Shown here in pieces: positions 22,601 to 32,702 of a stretch of DNA of 33,112 nt; position 1 is the first letter of the stretch, and every line of letters begins with the position of its first letter. The position numbers and the translations under genes were made by a program. The notes beneath the pieces were generated by a model. It ran no database searches. It was not told where the DNA came from and saw only the letters and a list, made by a program, of their open reading frames with translations. This stretch comes from Hyphochytrium catenoides (taxonomy: Eukaryota > Sar > Hyphochytriomycetes > Hyphochytriales > Hyphochytriaceae): the NCBI GenBank assembly GCA_900088475.1, contig FLMG01000629.1:1-33112 (forward strand), read 5' to 3'.

Positions 22601-24026
22601 TCACATCTTCTCAACTTCAAAGTCCCAATAAAGTATCGCGTCACTCCAGGGCCATGTCCTTCTCCTGTTCAGCTAGTTCTATAGACAAACCTCCATCAGT
22701 TCATCAGGTTCTAGGCGTGGTAAGTTCCTAGCTGGGTTATCACCATTGAGAACCTACTTCACCTCTAGTAACTCCTACTATGGCTGGAGAAAGTGCTCGC
22801 AAAGGATAAAGTGAGACAGCCTCAGCAAAGATCCAACGATAGTGTTTGGTCGTTCACCTCTCCTCTTTGTCATCTATCTCTCGTCAGTTAACCCCATCCT
22901 TTGTCTCCTATCTTCTACACTCTGTCTGCCTGACGCTCTACCTTGTACCCACACTCAAAAATAGCAGATCATTGACCGTCTTATCGAAGCAAAAAAGATC
23001 TGGAGCTTCGAAGATGGAGTGGAGTCGCCTCTGGGTTTATTCAACTTGCAGAGGGCAGGTCTTGGGAGGTTAAGCTTCAGGGACATGTAGAGGTGTCAAA
23101 GCTCCGATAGCAGAGGAGTAGTGCTACTGTCCATTGCCGTGACGATAGAGGTCGGCATAGGATTGAGACATGAAGTGCCGCCTAGCTCTTAGTCTGTTGT
23201 GCCTTGTGGGCAAAGGAGGTGCTCTTTGAGATGATGCAGACTGACAGATAGACATCATTGAAGACTGGCGCCTTGGATGGCGTCCTCCGCCATCACTTCT
23301 TCCTCTCGTTCTTTCGTCTTGACAGAGAGAGATCAAGGATCATAGGATCATAGGCGTCAAGCTTGATCAGCCACATCCCTCTCAAGCACAGCGTTTATTA
23401 TGGGGTGACGCTTGCAGGAGGAGTAAAGAGATGAAGTGCATCTTTCGCCTCTCTCCCTGGATGTTGTTTAGCTTCACTCCACTCTTATTCCTTTCCTCTC
23501 TTCCTCTTCTCCTTTCCTCTTCTTCTTCCCTCCTTGGTTTCATCCTTTCCCTTCGTCTTCTTCTCTCCTCGATCTTCGCTGTTCTCCTGCCTTCCTTACG
23601 GGTGCATGCATCTATGGGACGATAGGTGTAGATACGGACAGCACCGCAATAGGTTCTTCTATAGAAGCTCTACGTCTATGTGTACAGCGTTGATCTACAA
23701 GGACCACCCCCAATCATCTCTCTCTTCGCTTCCGCTTCTTCTCGCCTCTGGCACATCCGAGAGAGCACCAAGTACGAGAGGTCTCTAAGTTTATTCTCTC
23801 CTTCGTTTTCTCCTTGTCCCTTGCCCCGACAGACACCATAGCGAACGGGGAAACGACATATCCTGTTGCCGCCATCTCCTTCTCCTGTCAGTCTCACATT
23901 TCCCGCTTTCATATCACTTGCTCCTGCCAGAATTCGTTCTTTGGAGGGACGCCTCGTGCCTCAAGCGCTGTCGCTTTCTCTCTGATTCTTCTGGCTGCTC
24001 TAGACGCCAAGGCTGGCTGGTAAACC
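19691..24026. other. Long stretch without a recognised gene
   Basis: Frames at 19793-20011 (minus), 20486-20764 (plus), 22051-22239 and 22254-22445 (minus) and 23124-23336 (minus) show somewhat protein-like text, but none could be placed in a family or chained by splice sites. They may be exons of an unknown gene, relics or chance. The stretch 23440-23600 is CT-rich and leads towards the zinc-finger gene, so it may contain its promoter or leader. Confidence 0.4.
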
Positions 24027-24887
24027 ATGGTAGCGATTGGATACGTTCCCGCGTCAGAGAGCTTTCTAAGGCCTCACGGAGGCATTGCTGCTCCCCCGCA
24101 ATCACTTTACACTTTTGGAGTTTTCAATCAACAGGACGTCGATCCCGCGCTTACCCCCAATGCCAAGAAGGTGTTAAGTCCTATGGGAGGCCCTCCGTCC
24201 ACGGGTCTGAAGGCTCCAACAACCAAGAAGCGGCGCCTGTGCACGGTGGAAGGCTGCACCACCTCAAGGAAAAAGAATGGACTTTGTCAACGGCATGGCA
24301 GCGGCGTCACCCTATGTAAGGAGGACGGCTGCAAGAGGAACGCTAAGCGAGGCGGGCGCTGCATATTTCATGGTGGCGGCCTGTGCAAGGTTCCTGGCTG
24401 CCTCTCTGGAGCCCGGAAACATGGCATGTGCCATACCCACAATAGGTTTAGACTCGCTGCTCAGGACGAGAACGGACAAGTGTCAATGACTGCTCTCCTT
24501 TCGGAGATTCCTCAGCCCAGCCCTGCGGAGCAAGTTGCAGTCGCCTGGGGAGAGTCTCTGGGCCTCCTTCCTCCTTCAAGCTCCACGGCCGTTAACCTGG
24601 CTCCTAGTGAGCAGCAGAGCCTTCTGGAGTCCCTTTCAGTGCTGAGCAGTGTTATGGGCGGCCTTTCGGAGGACCTCCCATCCAAGAACTTGGACGGCAC
24701 CTACCATACGTCGATCAGCATCGACGGTTTGAGCTCAAACTGCGCTTCTCCTTTCCAAGTGACCTTACGCACTGGCGGAGACCTTAAGTTTGGCTCCACA
24801 CTTTCTGTGGATCCAGTAGAAGACCATCTGCTTGATGGACTGACAACGACGGATCTAACCTTCCTCCTGGAATGTATTGTCTCGTGA
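24027..24887 (+). CDS. WRKY19-like zinc-finger protein, 286 aa
   Basis: This is a single-exon frame from an ATG in strong context (AAACCATGG). A basic cluster KKRR (67-70), probably a nuclear signal, precedes three tandem zinc-finger units of the pattern C-x4-C-x9-C-x2-H. They are Cys72/77/87 with His90, Cys97/102/112 with His115, and Cys120/125/135 with His138, each with the GxC and xxH spacing of the WRKY19-like family. That family is abundant in oomycetes and other stramenopiles. The rest of the protein (about 141-286) is rich in Ser, Leu and Pro without a known domain, resembling an activation or protein-binding region. Nucleic-acid binding and gene regulation are inferred from the finger type and basic cluster. 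The ATP12 gene on the other strand ends 537 nt downstream, facing it. Confidence 0.85.
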   Translation: MVAIGYVPASESFLRPHGGIAAPPQSLYTFGVFNQQDVDPALTPNAKKVLSPMGGPPSTGLKAPTTKKRRLCTVEGCTTSRKKNGLCQRHGSGVTLCKEDGCKRNAKRGGRCIFHGGGLCKVPGCLSGARKHGMCHTHNRFRLAAQDENGQVSMTALLSEIPQPSPAEQVAVAWGESLGLLPPSSSTAVNLAPSEQQSLLESLSVLSSVMGGLSEDLPSKNLDGTYHTSISIDGLSSNCASPFQVTLRTGGDLKFGSTLSVDPVEDHLLDGLTTTDLTFLLECIVS

Positions 24888-25424
24888 CCTCCTTCAATCC
24901 TTCTTCTGCCACTGTCGCGTGCTCCGCTCGGATCCTTGTCTTTGTATTATACTGAACGGGCCGGTGTGACTGAGGAGCATTCTTGCTTGTTCTGTTATGT
25001 CGCGCGCTCTTTCTGATCTTTTCAAAATTATCTGTTCCCGTCTATTGTCCTAGCCCCTATTCGCACCAGTATTTATGAAGTCCAGGGTTAGATTGACTAC
25101 TGGAAGAGTCTGTCCTCTTCCAGCCGAAGCCCATGACTTTCCAGCCCTATTCACTCTCCCACGCTTTTATCCCTTCTCGCCGCTGCTTGACAGTGTTTCT
25201 TTTGACATAAATCGTAATAGACTACTCTGAACCATCCCATATTGCCCTTGCGAGCAAGCGTCGTTGCGCTTCCCTTATCCTTCATGCGCCTATCTTATTC
25301 GGCGATGGTCCTTGTCGTGACAACTTGCTATCAAACAATGCTGCCTAGGAGAGGATTAGGAACTCTTTGACAGTAATAGCAGACGTTGCCTTCATTCGTT
25401 TATTACACCTCTAGCTTCCGGACC
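24888..25424. other. Intergenic gap between convergent genes
   Basis: This interval contains the 3' flanks of the zinc-finger gene (+) and ATP12 (-). I see no open frame with a motif and no RNA gene. Confidence 0.6.
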
Positions 25425-27565
25425 TCACCCATGCCAACGATAGTCCTGCAACAAATGGACGAGCGTTGATGCGGCCGACACTTGTACCCTACAGTGTACT
25501 CTATCCATGTCATGTCCGCCTTCAACCAGGCCCCAGTTTTCCACGTTGAACTCTTCCTCCACACGTGCGGCAGCGAATGCCTGCGAGAGGCAGTGAAGAG
25601 GAAGGCAATAAAGGAAGATCGGTGAGGCTTGACAAATAACGCGTTACCTCATTAAAATCAGTGCTTAATGCGAGAATACGGAGTGGAGATAGGTAGAAAG
25701 AAGCTAGTAGAAGCTTCCAAGCCGGATGAAAGCACTTCCAACGTGGTGGGACCTCAGCCAGAGAGAAATTTGAGAATGCGCGCAGGGGCAAAGAGAGAAA
25801 AGGAAAGGCGGTATCAAAAGAAAAGAAGAGCTAGCCCCCAGTGCCTTGGTCGGTCGAATAGCGCATAAGAGGCTAAACAGAACAGCCAAGCTATTCGTAA
25901 GAAAGGTCTTAAAAGTGAAAAGTTATGAAGGCCTGAGCATAAAACTTACCTCGTGCACCGTAAGCTTTCTGTGAATAAGAGCTAGGCCAATCGCCATAGA
26001 TTTGCACTCACGAACCGCGCAGTTAAGAGCCGCCAACTTGAAATTATCCAACCCTTCGACGACTTCTCTCACACGAGAGATAGCGCTTTCTTCGTGGTCT
26101 CCGCTTAAGAGAGAGCTATTGATGTTGAGCTCCACAGAGTACGTCTAAGAGGTAGAAGAGGAAAACCTCAGCTTTGCGGGGCCGATGCTATGCAAGATAG
26201 GCGCAATGCGTGCCAAAAAGCAAGGAAGAAGTGACCTGTGCTGTGAAGTTAGGAAGTACGGAAAGGACAAAAGCCGAGCTCGATCCTTGACTAACTCAAG
26301 ACAAAGGATTATCCGAAGGTTATAGAAGAAAAGACAAAGCCTTTGCGAGTGAGTCACAATTCTCTTTTGCCTACCTCCTTAAGCCACTCATGAATGGGAT
26401 TCCACAGCTTCTTCTGTCTCTTCAATAGTTCTTCGTCTTCAAATTCATCTACAGCGTGAAAGCTGCGACATTGATTCAGTAGCTGTCTCGGCGATATACC
26501 AGCCCCTTCTGTCCCGCTGGATCTGCCTACCCCTCAAAAAAGCTAAGGACTACGCATCGACCATGGCTCTGCCCTGACTCCATCATACCTAGCTAGACAA
26601 AGGTGCTCACCCTCCTATACTATCAGTTAGCCTTCTCTCCACGTTCCTCTTAGTTTCAAACCGTGCAACTGCACTTTCCTCATTTGATCAATTAACTGCG
26701 GTTTCACGTACCAGATAGTGTCGGTCCTGAGGTATCTCATGAGGTTGTCGATCATCTGCAATCTCTCTTCTGCACTGTCAATAGCTGTCGCACACAAGGT
26801 CATCTACAGAGACGATGTTAGCTTCAGAAGCTTCTTGGGCTATCTTGATTAGACTCGTGAAACGCTTACTAGTGGCATTGTCTCCGGCTCTATTCCCCGG
26901 TCCACATCCTGCGCATCCCACTCCAGCGCGACTGCCAATGCCAGAGGCTTGGTAGGCAACTATAGCCACAGAAGGAGGACAACTGATCAACACGCGAACC
27001 ACTTGGGCACGAGGATGGTGGAGAAGACGGAGAGTTTCAATAAGTCGCTTCAAGAGACACACCAAGAACCGCCATAGTACTCAGCGACAGAGGAGCGGAG
27101 ATGTTATAGGGAACTCATAGATTAGACCGCTATTCTATGTGGAGACTCACCTCTAAGGGGTTTCTTCTAGGTGTTCTAACTTTTCTGCCATCGACTGTGA
27201 CAGCGAACTAAGGCATGCAGGCCAATTTGAAGGGACGGGCACATAGCTTGAGTCAGCCAAGAGATAGAATCGGTGCCTGGGGCAGAAAGGTCTACACACC
27301 TTTCTCCAGCCGTCCTCTCCTACGACCTCTTCAACTCCTGTCTGCTTCCAAAACCTCTTCCGGCCGCGAAGTTGCACTGCACATAGCAACCATAGGAGGT
27401 TAGCCGGAAGCAAGGCACAGGGGTTGCCATTCAGCCATCACTGACCGCGGCCTACCTACCTCCACGACCAATGCCTGCGCTGAGTGCTCTACAGGGTTGA
27501 GCTTTACTAACTAGAAGGGAAAGAGCTCTTCCAGAGCCCAATATCGGCTTCGCGCTTGACTGCAT
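25425..27565 (-). CDS. ATPAF2: Mitochondrial F1-ATPase assembly factor ATP12, 8 exons, 283 aa
   Basis: Exons are 27565-27460, 27376-27296, 27194-27151, 26959-26870, 26803-26712, 26462-26375, 26144-25950 and 25580-25425. Every junction is GT-AG and in phase. ATP12 is the matrix chaperone that binds the F1 alpha subunit before assembly of ATP synthase. Residues 1-35 (MQSSAKPILGSGRALSLL...) form a basic, hydroxylated presequence for import. The family motifs follow in order: RKRFWKQTGVEE, FDGRKVRTPRRNPLE, LPTKPLALAVALEWDAQ, EPETMPLMTL, YLRTDTIC, QKKLWNPIHEW, LDNFKLAALNCAVRECKS, ARVEEEFNVENWGLVEGGHD and VQVSAASTLVHLL. Length and motif set are complete for the family. The second intron uses the donor GTAGAC after a GTGT, chosen because it keeps the FDGRK frame. 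The gene starts 949 bp from another predicted mitochondrial protein on the opposite strand. Confidence 0.95.
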
Positions 27566-28513
27566 CTTATCTTCCCAAACAGAAGAGATACAGTGGTGTT
27601 CCGCAGCGCTCCAAGGAATGTGATAGATTTGTTGCAGCCACTCCGCTACCTAAACCTACACTGGCTAGTGACTTTCGATGTAAGGTGGCTGATCTGCAGT
27701 CCCAGTACTTACCAAGTCAACGAGGCGCAGAAGGCAATATCTTGCGCTTGATCCTCCAATCAACCAATCTACTAACCACGATCTCAATATTACGCGCTTC
27801 AGAATCTCAATAAAAGCTTCAGAATTGGTCACTATCACAGCATCACTCACAGAACAATATGAAAGGCGCATACTGCGGCATAAGAGTGGGATAGCAAGGT
27901 CTTTCTACACTGTAGACTCTGCTCAAAGCGGCGTAGGTTCAAATTTGAGCGGATGTTTGATATTTGCGTTCAGATGTGGAATAGCCAGGTACCTCAATTT
28001 CTTTTAACCAGAACTGTACAATACAAGTCAATCCCGATCCAGAATGAATTACCTTTCCAACCTTTGGCCGTTAGCGGTTAGCTTGGGCCCAAGCAGACGT
28101 CGTGAAGACTGGGAAAAGGACTGAGAATCCTTCAGGAAGACGAGAGAGCAGCACGAGTCCGCCATACAGAGGGCAAATAGGTATGAATTATGTAGGTTTA
28201 TCAAGTAAAAGAAAGAGAGCCAGAGTGAAAGGGAGAGACGTCAATTGGGGTAGAGATTCATTGAGAGCTCAATTTATTCCGCTCTTTCTGCATTTTTCTT
28301 CTTCCGCGCCGACTGTGCGTTATTGAGACTCAAGAGCTGCAGCAGCCGCGCTTGGCCCTGTCCTGCCTTCTCAAGCATCGATCAACGTACTGCCAGCGGT
28401 GGATCCCAGCTCGCGACAGCGCGAGGCGAGAGGCAGAGGCATCACGCAACGAGCGAGGAATTATCCTTACATTCAAGCCATTGGAGGAAGTTGAAGTTGA
28501 TACACACATAGTC
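27566..28513. promoter_or_regulatory. Divergent intergenic region between ATP12 and a presumed mitochondrial gene
   Basis: The 948 nt between the two opposite start codons contain only short frames with no motif. It must hold both promoters if the starts are right. I saw no clear TATA or initiator arrangement to annotate. Confidence 0.4.
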
Positions 28514-29002
28514 ATGAAAGCAATTCGTACGCTACAGAGCCTCACAGTCACGCTCCGGAGGGTCCGGACTGAGGAGAGAATCGTCGCTGCATCCCTCTCT
28601 CCGTTCAGAAGGCACATCAGTACTACCGGAGCTTTGAGAAGTGATGGCAACATTTCTTATTCGGGAGGGCAGCCCACAGATCAGGGAGGCTTCTACGGAT
28701 CTCTGAAGTCTCGATCCGAGTCTGCAGACTACCGTCCAGGGGCTTCCGCTTCTGAGGAAGACATCTCCTTACTACAATCTGCAGCCGCAGATTTGCGAAA
28801 GCTTCAACAAGAGCTGCGAGACGCACCAGGCGGACGGAAGGGCGAGGTTGAACGGAAACTGGAGGAGCTCCGAGGCCGGGAAGATTTGAAGGAACTGCTT
28901 AGCCGCCTTCAAGTGCGTGGCGCTCCAGCGTGGGGTCTTAGTAAAGAACAGAGAGAGGAGGTAAAAGAACTGCAGGGTCTCCTGCGCGGGAGGAAAGCTT
29001 AA
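28514..29002 (+). CDS. Probable mitochondrial protein of unknown function, 162 aa
   Basis: The frame is open further upstream, but the first in-frame ATG that makes sense is 28514. It gives a typical mitochondrial presequence: MKAIRTLQSLTVTLRRVRTE..., Arg-rich, without acidic runs except one EE, ending in FRRHISTTGALRS, which resembles a processing site. A glycine-rich linker (YSGGQPTDQGGFYGS) follows. The C-terminal half is charged and helical (DLRKLQQELRD, VERKLEELRGREDLKELLSRL, KEQREEVKELQGLL), consistent with a coiled coil. The family is not recognised. A matrix or inner-membrane location is inferred from the N-terminus only. It is head-to-head with ATP12 and convergent with the HMCES gene, 395 nt away. 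An upstream exon cannot be excluded. Confidence 0.6.
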   Translation: MKAIRTLQSLTVTLRRVRTEERIVAASLSPFRRHISTTGALRSDGNISYSGGQPTDQGGFYGSLKSRSESADYRPGASASEEDISLLQSAAADLRKLQQELRDAPGGRKGEVERKLEELRGREDLKELLSRLQVRGAPAWGLSKEQREEVKELQGLLRGRKA

Positions 29003-29397
29003 GAATGGATGAGAAGCGCTGGATCATAAGCAAAAAGTGGCATTGCCCTAAGGCACTGGGACAGGACTAGAAACAGAGGAAGGGCAGATGAAAGTGGCTT
29101 TTCTCCCTACAGAGCGGAAGTCTGGAATAATGGAGCAGCGCTCTTAGGAGAGAATTTGGCTGCTACGATAAGTTAATAGTAATAGTAAGAGCGAAAGTAA
29201 AGATATTGCCCGAGGTCGCGGCAGTCGATACTAACTGTTTCTTGCCAGGCAACTTCCTCCTTTTGTTGGGCACTTCCTCCCACATCACGTCGCTATACTC
29301 TCCTGTCTTTTGACGTTTCTAGTACCCGATGAAGAATCCAATGCCAACCCACATGGCAGGCACAATTGCTCCTTCCGGACTCCTTTGTTGGTGCTCC
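29003..29397. other. Intergenic gap between convergent genes
   Basis: This is the 3' flanking DNA of the presumed mitochondrial gene (+) and of HMCES (-). Nothing recognisable is present. Confidence 0.6.
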
Positions 29398-32291
29398 TTA
29401 ATCGCTATCTCCAATCCTGTGAACAAAGTCACCTTTCTGGGGAGACATGAAGACGTCAAGCTTAGTCTGCTTCCGCTTCGTTCCGTTTGGCGTGTCAGGC
29501 TCCGCGTCCACAGCTCTCCGTTTGCCGGAGCGGAGACGGGCTGGAGAATTCTCGTCGCTATTAAGAGTCAGACGAGAAGACTCCGGAGGATGAGAGTCCT
29601 CACTCTTCTTTCTCGCTCTTCCCGTTTCCCGCTTCATCGGCCTGTCTTCCTCATCACTATCGCTTATGGTGATCACCGCAGACGCCGTCTCCTCCTCTTT
29701 CACTGCGCTGTATGGTCTTGAATGTTTCCTTCGTGCTTCCGGAGGAAGAGGAAGATCTGAATGCATTGAAGACTTTGCCCTTCCTTCCCGAGCTCTTTCA
29801 GCTTCGTTCTCTGGCTCCGTTTTCGCTGTTGAGGATTTAGCAAAGAACTTGGATATTGCCCCGGCTTTTCCTTGAGCACAGCAGTGATAGTTAGTAGGTA
29901 GAGGTTGGTTGCCGGAAGAGTCGGGAAGTGGGAACTATGAGAGAGGTATTGCCAGTGCTAAGAAGGAGTAACCAGGAGCATCATACCGCTCTCAGGATCC
30001 CAGAAGTCAGCAGTGTCCTCTCCCTTATAGGCGATTGAATTAACTAAGTGGCCCGTCGGCAAGAGCGAACAAGGACAAAATGGTCAGTAGGCAACCCAGG
30101 TGTCAACCTAAGAGACCTATACAACTGTCTTCCGCTTCTTCTCTCGACACTCTCTGATTATTACTGCCCATCCAAGCTTGGAGCCTTCCCCTGCTTGTCT
30201 TCTTTCTATACATCGAGACCACCGTCACTCTCTTTGTTTCCCTCGCTGGGACCCTTGCACAGTTTAAAAACGAACGCCTGCCATTGTCTTAAGCCCTCGT
30301 CGGCTGTGGTCTCCCTGAAAGTCTTAAGGTCCAGATCATTCGGGGCGACTTCGCCCTTCAGCTCTCTCTCTCTCTCCTTCAGTGTTTACCTTTCTTGCTC
30401 ACAGGATGCCATACCAAGTCTTCTTTCTCGTAGGGTTCGACAAGATCTTTAAGACCTTCAAAGGAAGTTGAAGCGAGCCAACGCTCTACACCTTCATCCG
30501 TTAGAAGGACCTAAGTCGAGTGAATAACAGGAAAGCATCGGAATGAAAATATAGTGGACCTGAGACAGCTTAATGGGTAATAGCAGCTGCCCGTTTCCTT
30601 CCGTTCCTGTTACATCCACATTCAGATCATCTCGCCCTTCCATTTCCTCCGTGCAAGGACTACGGTTAGTCCAACTTTATACGTTCGTCACTTTCCGGAA
30701 TATGCCCTATACTGCCAGGCAACGAACTGCCTTTCCCAAGCGAAGATATGGAAGCCAAACTGAGTTAGTTGCATGTCTCCTACCGGCATTCTGTCGTGCA
30801 GCCACGTAAGGGCTTTGGAAACTCGGGTAGTGAGGATTGTGAAAGTGTGCAAGGGAGGCTCTCCTGACTCCTCAGGTGGATAGTAGACATCGTACAGCCC
30901 GGCTGCCTAAGAGAGTAGGTAAGTACCACCAAGAGGAGAGCTCAAAGGACGGCCGAGTATCGAATGAGAGACCAAGATCACGAGCAACAGAGGCAGATGG
31001 CAGCATCAACTATGCGTTAACTTGTAAAATTGTGGAAGGACATGGTAGAGTGGAGCGAGGAGATAGATGGGAAGAGTGAGACGCCCCCGCCCACTCTTCA
31101 GAGGTCACGGCCGCCACAGCCAGGTGAGGTGCTAGAAAGAATGAGGCACTCTGACATAGAGAAGTACGCTACCATCATTAGCCTGTTATCCTTCCAGTGT
31201 ATGAAGTAAGGCTGGCGCTCTTTCCCTACTTTCTTCCACTCAAAGAACCTAACGACGTAAGAGCAGCAGGCCCAGCCGTCAGCTAACGGAACCTGGTGTA
31301 CCCGCTGTTGAGCGCCAGGACGAAGGCAAATCTATGGTCTGAGGGCAACAGAACCATACATTGCTGGCTGAGAGAGATGAAAGCCAGAGAAGCTTGGGGA
31401 CGACCTAATGCTAGAACAGCGGTGTGAGGTTTACGGAAGACGAACAGCTTACCCTTCCATCGGCACAACGCATCTCTTCTTGTTTACTAGTCGTCGGAAC
31501 GCATTCTTCTCAGCCACAGTCTCACTCCTAAGCGTGGACAGCGCGAAACAGAGTTTAGCCAGAGTTCAATGGATACAAAGAGCGAGAAGAGACAAGGGGT
31601 TAAGGGGTCAGCCGACGGTGGAGTCAGGGAATGCAAACAGGAGATGCTGTTCAGTAACAAAGGAAGGAGAGCAGCGAAGAGGCTGCAAGAGAGAGAAAAG
31701 CGCTTAGAGTAAATGACAACGAGCACGAATGCTGAGGGACAGACTAGACCCAGGGCAGTCTGCATACCTGGCGTTGAACATCCTGAAGAAGTCAAGCTTC
31801 TGTCCCTTGGGATGAAAGGAAGGGACCAGCCCCCACCGCATCAAACGCAGGGCTTTCTTTCCATCCTCGAGTCGGCAGAGAACAGGGCAGGATCGACCAG
31901 GGCACAAGTTTGAAGTGGGCTCGACTGTAACCAGACAAAGACAGAGGAGACAAACTGGGGTAAGAGGAAGAGATCTGTAAGCGCTGACCGAGCGAAAGGA
32001 AATAGCAGCACTCCGAGCGCATGGAGAGACATTGAGGCTAAAAGCTACGGAGGCATGGTAGAGTCAGGGATTGAGACAACAGAGGAGAGTTAGAAGGTCC
32101 ATTGGAGGTATGTATGCCACCCGAGAGCGGCGTATGGGACAGTAGAGAGGATAAAGAGAGAGGATAAAGACAGAAGATTGATCCGCGGTGAGGTACGGAC
32201 AGTGCTCTGCTTCCTTCGCGTGCGCCTCATCCACGCCCAAGCTCTGTCGAACGTCGTCCACAGTCTTATGCAGCCGCGTCCGCCCGCACAT
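29398..32291 (-). CDS. HMCES: HMCES/SRAP-domain abasic-site DNA-protein crosslink protein, 8 exons, 390 aa
   Basis: Exons are 32291-32201, 31924-31768, 31527-31453, 31248-31173, 30906-30784, 30510-30390, 30043-29987 and 29870-29398. HMCES covalently shields abasic sites in single-stranded DNA at replication forks through Cys2. Here the protein starts MCGRTRLHK, so Cys2 is present after removal of Met. SRAP motifs follow: CPGRSCPVL, LMRWGLVPSF, NAR (Asn81), EGFFEWKK (Glu111), RQPYFIHW, AGLYDVYY, TWLHDRMP (His170) and WHPVSKKVN. These are the active-site Cys, Asn, Glu and His of the family. The tail (235-390) is basic and disordered, with AISKFFAK, an SIM-like VITISDSDEED (299-309) and a PIP-like QTKLDVFM (368-375). 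All phases match. Only the first donor (T|GTCCGT) is weak: GTACCT a few bases on is a better site but breaks the frame. Intron 6 contains a CT repeat near 30361. Confidence 0.95.
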
Positions 32292-32659
32292 CTTCCTTCC
32301 AGCTCTCTCCTGTGTGACTTTCCTTTCTCTCTCTCTCTTGCAATTTCGTCTCTTCCTTTGGATAGAGTAGAGGTGTACTTCCGCTCCGCAGCGAAAGACC
32401 AGGGGAGCGGCAGAATCTGAGATGTCCTCAGTATCGGTCTGGCGTAGGGAAGACCGAAGAAGGATGATTGATGGAGTGTTGGTGCAGGGCAGAGACAAGA
32501 ATCAGAGAAAAGCAAGAATTCAGACGGAAGAGACCAGAGTTTTATGGAAAGAAAGAAGAGGGCAGAGAGAGAGAGAGAGACACAGAGACAGAGACACAGA
32601 GACACAGGGACAGAGAGGAGGAGAGTGTGAGAGGGAGAGACAGAGAGACAGAGAGAGAG

Positions 32660-32702
<43 letters not shown>

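Noticed and set aside
28352-28513. N-terminal extension of the 162-aa mitochondrial protein
   Set aside because: The frame is open upstream but has no ATG there. The presequence begins properly at 28514.
30240-30370. Extra HMCES exon (minus strand, EVAPNDLDLKTF...)
   Set aside because: It is open and protein-like, but it would need an intron of about 26 nt. The exon at 30043-29987 continues the SRAP end (VSKK-VN) in perfect phase instead.
30048-30452. Plus-strand 134-codon frame
   Set aside because: It lies antisense over HMCES exon 6 and its pyrimidine-rich intron and shows no motif.
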